NCBI GenBank assembly: GCA_903824515.1
Contig: CAIJXA010000119.1
Coordinates: 1 to 35,112, forward strand
Direction of reading: 5' to 3'
From: an uncultured bacterium
Lineage (GTDB): Bacteria; Patescibacteriota; Minisyncoccia; Moranbacterales; GWC2-37-73
Length of the DNA: 35,112 bases
A model generated the notes under the pieces. It saw only the letters and a program-made list of their open reading frames with translations. It did no database searches and was not told the DNA's origin. Within the stretch, counting starts at the first letter, position 1; each line of letters starts with the position of its first letter. Position numbers and translations under genes: made by a program. This document shows positions 33,103 through 35,112 of this stretch, piece by piece.

Positions 33103-33200
33103 TCCTCCCTTTAGAAAAGGGAGGTTGGGAGGGATTTGAAAAATTTTCTTCGTAAATATAGTTTTTCAAATCCACCTTAATCCTCCTTTTCTAAAGGAGG
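33103..33200. repeat. Long inverted-repeat element (repeat B, copy 2) in the ileS leader
   Basis: CCTCCCTTTAGAAAAGGGAG with GGGATTTGAAAAA faces TTTTTCAAATCC and TCCTCCTTTTCTAAAGGAGG. Same plan as 1553-1699 but shorter. It lies between the T-box terminator and the ileS start, so it would be part of the read-through mRNA and could fold into a strong hairpin about 50 bases before the start codon. Confidence 0.8.
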
Positions 33201-33250
33201 AAAAAATAAATTTGTTGGATTTAAGATATTAATAATTTTAGATAAAACAT

Positions 33251-35112
33251 ATGAACTTTAAGAAAGTTGACGCCGGACAAAGTTTTCCGAAGATGGAGGA
33301 GGAAATTTTGAAATTTTGGCAGGAAGAAAAGATTTTTGAAAAATCTTTGGAAAAAACCAAGAGTGGGAAACCCTACACTTTTTATGATGGACCGCCGTTT
33401 GCGACGGGCACGCCTCATCATGGGCATATTGTGGGCAGTGTGATGAAAGATGTGGTGCCGAGATTTTGGACAATGAAAGGACGACATGTGGAAAGAAAAT
33501 GGGGTTGGGATTGCCATGGGCTGCCGATTGAAAACATTGCTGAAAAAGAATTGGGTTTCAAGCATAAAAAAGACATCGAGGAATATGGTGTTGATAAGTT
33601 CAACGAGTTTTGTCGCAGCAAAGTTTTGGGTTATGTGGATGATTGGAAAAAAGTAATCAACCGATTGGGCCGCTGGGCTGACATGGAAAATGCCTACAAG
33701 ACCATGGATTTGAAGTATATGGAATCAGTTTGGTGGGTTTTCAAAGAATTGTGGGACAAGGGCCTCATTTACGAAGGTTATCGCTCCATGCACATTTGCA
33801 CGCGCTGTGAAACTACACTTTCTCAGCAGGAAGTTTCCGAAGGTTACAAGGATATCAAGGATTTATCAGTGGTTGCGAAGTTCGAACTGGCCAGCGAACC
33901 GGGAACTTTCGTGTTGGCATGGACGACGACGCCATGGACCTTGATTGGAAATGTGGCGCTGGCGGTGGGGAAAGATATTGAGTATGAATATTTACAAATA
34001 GATGCTAGTGATAGCGCTAAATTCAATAAGGGCGATATTTATATTGTAGGTTTGGAAAAAATTAAAAATGCATCAGGAGGAACTTTAGCTGTTTATGATT
34101 GGGGATACAATGTTAATTTTGCAAATGAGGGTAACGTTTCTTTTAAGCGAATAAAGACCATAAAGGGTTCTGATCTGATTGATAAAACCTACAAGCCGCT
34201 TTTTGATTATTATCAAACTCCTGATTTGGAAAATGCGGAAAACGGTTGGAAAATTTATGCAGGGGATTTCGTGACCACGGAAGATGGCGTGGGCGTGGTG
34301 CACATTGCGCCGGCTTTTGGGGAAGACGATATGAATTTGGGTAAACAATATGCTTTGCCATTTATTCAACATGTGAAAATGGATGGAACCATCAAAGAGC
34401 AAGCGACTGACTTTGCTGGCATGAATGTGAAATCTTTGGAAGATCATATGCAGACGGACATTGAAATCATCAAATATTTGGCCAAACATGGCACGCTTTT
34501 TTCCAAAGAGAAATATGAGCACAGTTATCCGCATTGTTGGCGCTGCGACACACCGCTAATCAACTACGCAACCACTTCTTGGTTTGTCAGTGTTGGCAAA
34601 GTGAAGGAGCGAGCCCTTGAGCTCGCCAAGGAAATCACTTGGTTTCCGGCGCATATCAAAGATGGACGTTTTGGAAAATGGTTGGAAGGTGCGAGAGATT
34701 GGTCAATTTCTCGCCAGCGTTTTTGGGCATCCGTGATGCCAATCTGGCGCTGTGAATGCGGGGAAATGAGAGTTTTTGGCTCGGTAACTGACCTGGAAAA
34801 AGTTTCAGGTGAAAAAATAGCAGACCTGCATAAACACATTGTTGACAAAATAACTGTCCCATGCGAAAAGTGCGGAAAACAAATGCACCGCGTGCCTGAC
34901 GTTTTGGACACTTGGTTTGATAGTGGTTCGATGCCGTATGCTCAAGAGCATTATCCATTTGAAAATCAAGCAAAATTTGAAAATGGATTTCCGGCTGAGT
35001 TTATCGCGGAAGGCGTTGATCAAACTCGCGCTTGGTTTTATTATTTGCATTTGATTGCCACGGCCATCAAAGACAAAAACGCTTTCAATCACGTGATTGT
35101 TAATGGCATCGT
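33251..35112 (+). CDS. ileS: Isoleucyl-tRNA synthetase, eukaryote-like (IleRS2) type, cut by window end
   Basis: The gene is open to the right edge (620 codons visible) and so absent from the ORF track. It charges tRNA-Ile. The HIGH site is in DGPPFATGTPHHGHIVG (46-62; HHGH at 56-59), then WGWDCHGLPIE. The editing domain contains AWTTTPWTLIGNVALAVG and GVGVVHIAPAFGEDD. Further on are SWFVSV, ARDWSISRQRFWASVMPIW, LDTWFDSGSMPYA and FIAEGVDQTRAWFYYLHL. The forms YDGPPFATGxPHxGH and RLGRWADMENAYKTMD resemble eukaryotic/archaeal IleRS, the type associated with low mupirocin sensitivity, rather than the Escherichia coli type. The KMSKS loop and C-terminal domain lie beyond the window. The T-box leader controls it. 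Confidence 0.95.
   Translation, partial: MNFKKVDAGQSFPKMEEEILKFWQEEKIFEKSLEKTKSGKPYTFYDGPPFATGTPHHGHIVGSVMKDVVPRFWTMKGRHVERKWGWDCHGLPIENIAEKELGFKHKKDIEEYGVDKFNEFCRSKVLGYVDDWKKVINRLGRWADMENAYKTMDLKYMESVWWVFKELWDKGLIYEGYRSMHICTRCETTLSQQEVSEGYKDIKDLSVVAKFELASEPGTFVLAWTTTPWTLIGNVALAVGKDIEYEYLQIDASDSAKFNKGDIYIVGLEKIKNASGGTLAVYDWGYNVNFANEGNVSFKRIKTIKGSDLIDKTYKPLFDYYQTPDLENAENGWKIYAGDFVTTEDGVGVVHIAPAFGEDDMNLGKQYALPFIQHVKMDGTIKEQATDFAGMNVKSLEDHMQTDIEIIKYLAKHGTLFSKEKYEHSYPHCWRCDTPLINYATTSWFVSVGKVKERALELAKEITWFPAHIKDGRFGKWLEGARDWSISRQRFWASVMPIWRCECGEMRVFGSVTDLEKVSGEKIADLHKHIVDKITVPCEKCGKQMHRVPDVLDTWFDSGSMPYAQEHYPFENQAKFENGFPAEFIAEGVDQTRAWFYYLHLIATAIKDKNAFNHVIVNGI

Overview
The window looks like chromosomal DNA of a small-genome, AT-rich bacterium of the Patescibacteria/CPR radiation, probably on the Parcubacteria side. 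This is an inference. It rests on the gene content (archaeal-type cupin phosphoglucose isomerase, eukaryote-like IleRS, ArgRS with an altered HIGH motif, one-pass anchored substrate-binding protein, giant kelch/FN3 surface protein) and on many short AT-rich intergenic repeats. The genetic code appears standard: TAA and TAG dominate and TGA ends rnhB and the gene at 12884. No rRNA, tRNA, CRISPR array or transposase gene was seen.

Layout. 1-3120: the start of a minus-strand minimal nucleotidyltransferase, then rnhB, rpmF, nusB and rnc. 3150-3461: a long repeat and two terminators facing a minus-strand pair, recG then manB (3468-7118). 7246-11310: a U32-family (TrhP-like) protein, a NIF3-like protein and an M16 zinc protease. 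11605-16593: an AI-2E family membrane protein, a nucleotidyltransferase-like protein, SecG, a family-5 solute-binding protein and cupin-type PGI. 16845-18224: manC. 18539-28343: a 2574-residue anchored surface protein, directly followed by a MacB/FtsX-type ABC ATPase and permease. 28748-32724: argS, a GT4 glycosyltransferase and an unknown protein. 32742-35112: a T-box leader controlling a partial ileS.

How the genes connect. PGI, phosphomannomutase and ManC give most of a route from glucose-6-phosphate towards GDP-mannose; the separate isomerase step may be covered by the C-terminal cupin of ManC. The GT4 enzyme is a possible user of such sugars. RNase HII, RecG, RNase III, NusB, L32, ArgRS and IleRS are information-processing genes. 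The giant protein, the ABC pair, SecG and the anchored binding protein form an envelope group.

The most striking signals are these. (1) A T-box riboswitch upstream of ileS has a very short Stem I with the Ile codon AUC in its terminal loop, a canonical T-box bulge and an intrinsic terminator. (2) Palindromic or low-complexity repeat DNA sits in frame inside rnhB (twice), recG, the U32 gene and argS (twice), and the rnhB palindrome also occurs between genes. (3) Two families of structured intergenic repeats lie just downstream of stop codons; one carries an interchangeable hairpin slot and ends in a terminator-like hairpin, the other shows a compensatory stem change. (4) Three genes have TATAAT exactly six bases before ATG, which predicts leaderless mRNAs.
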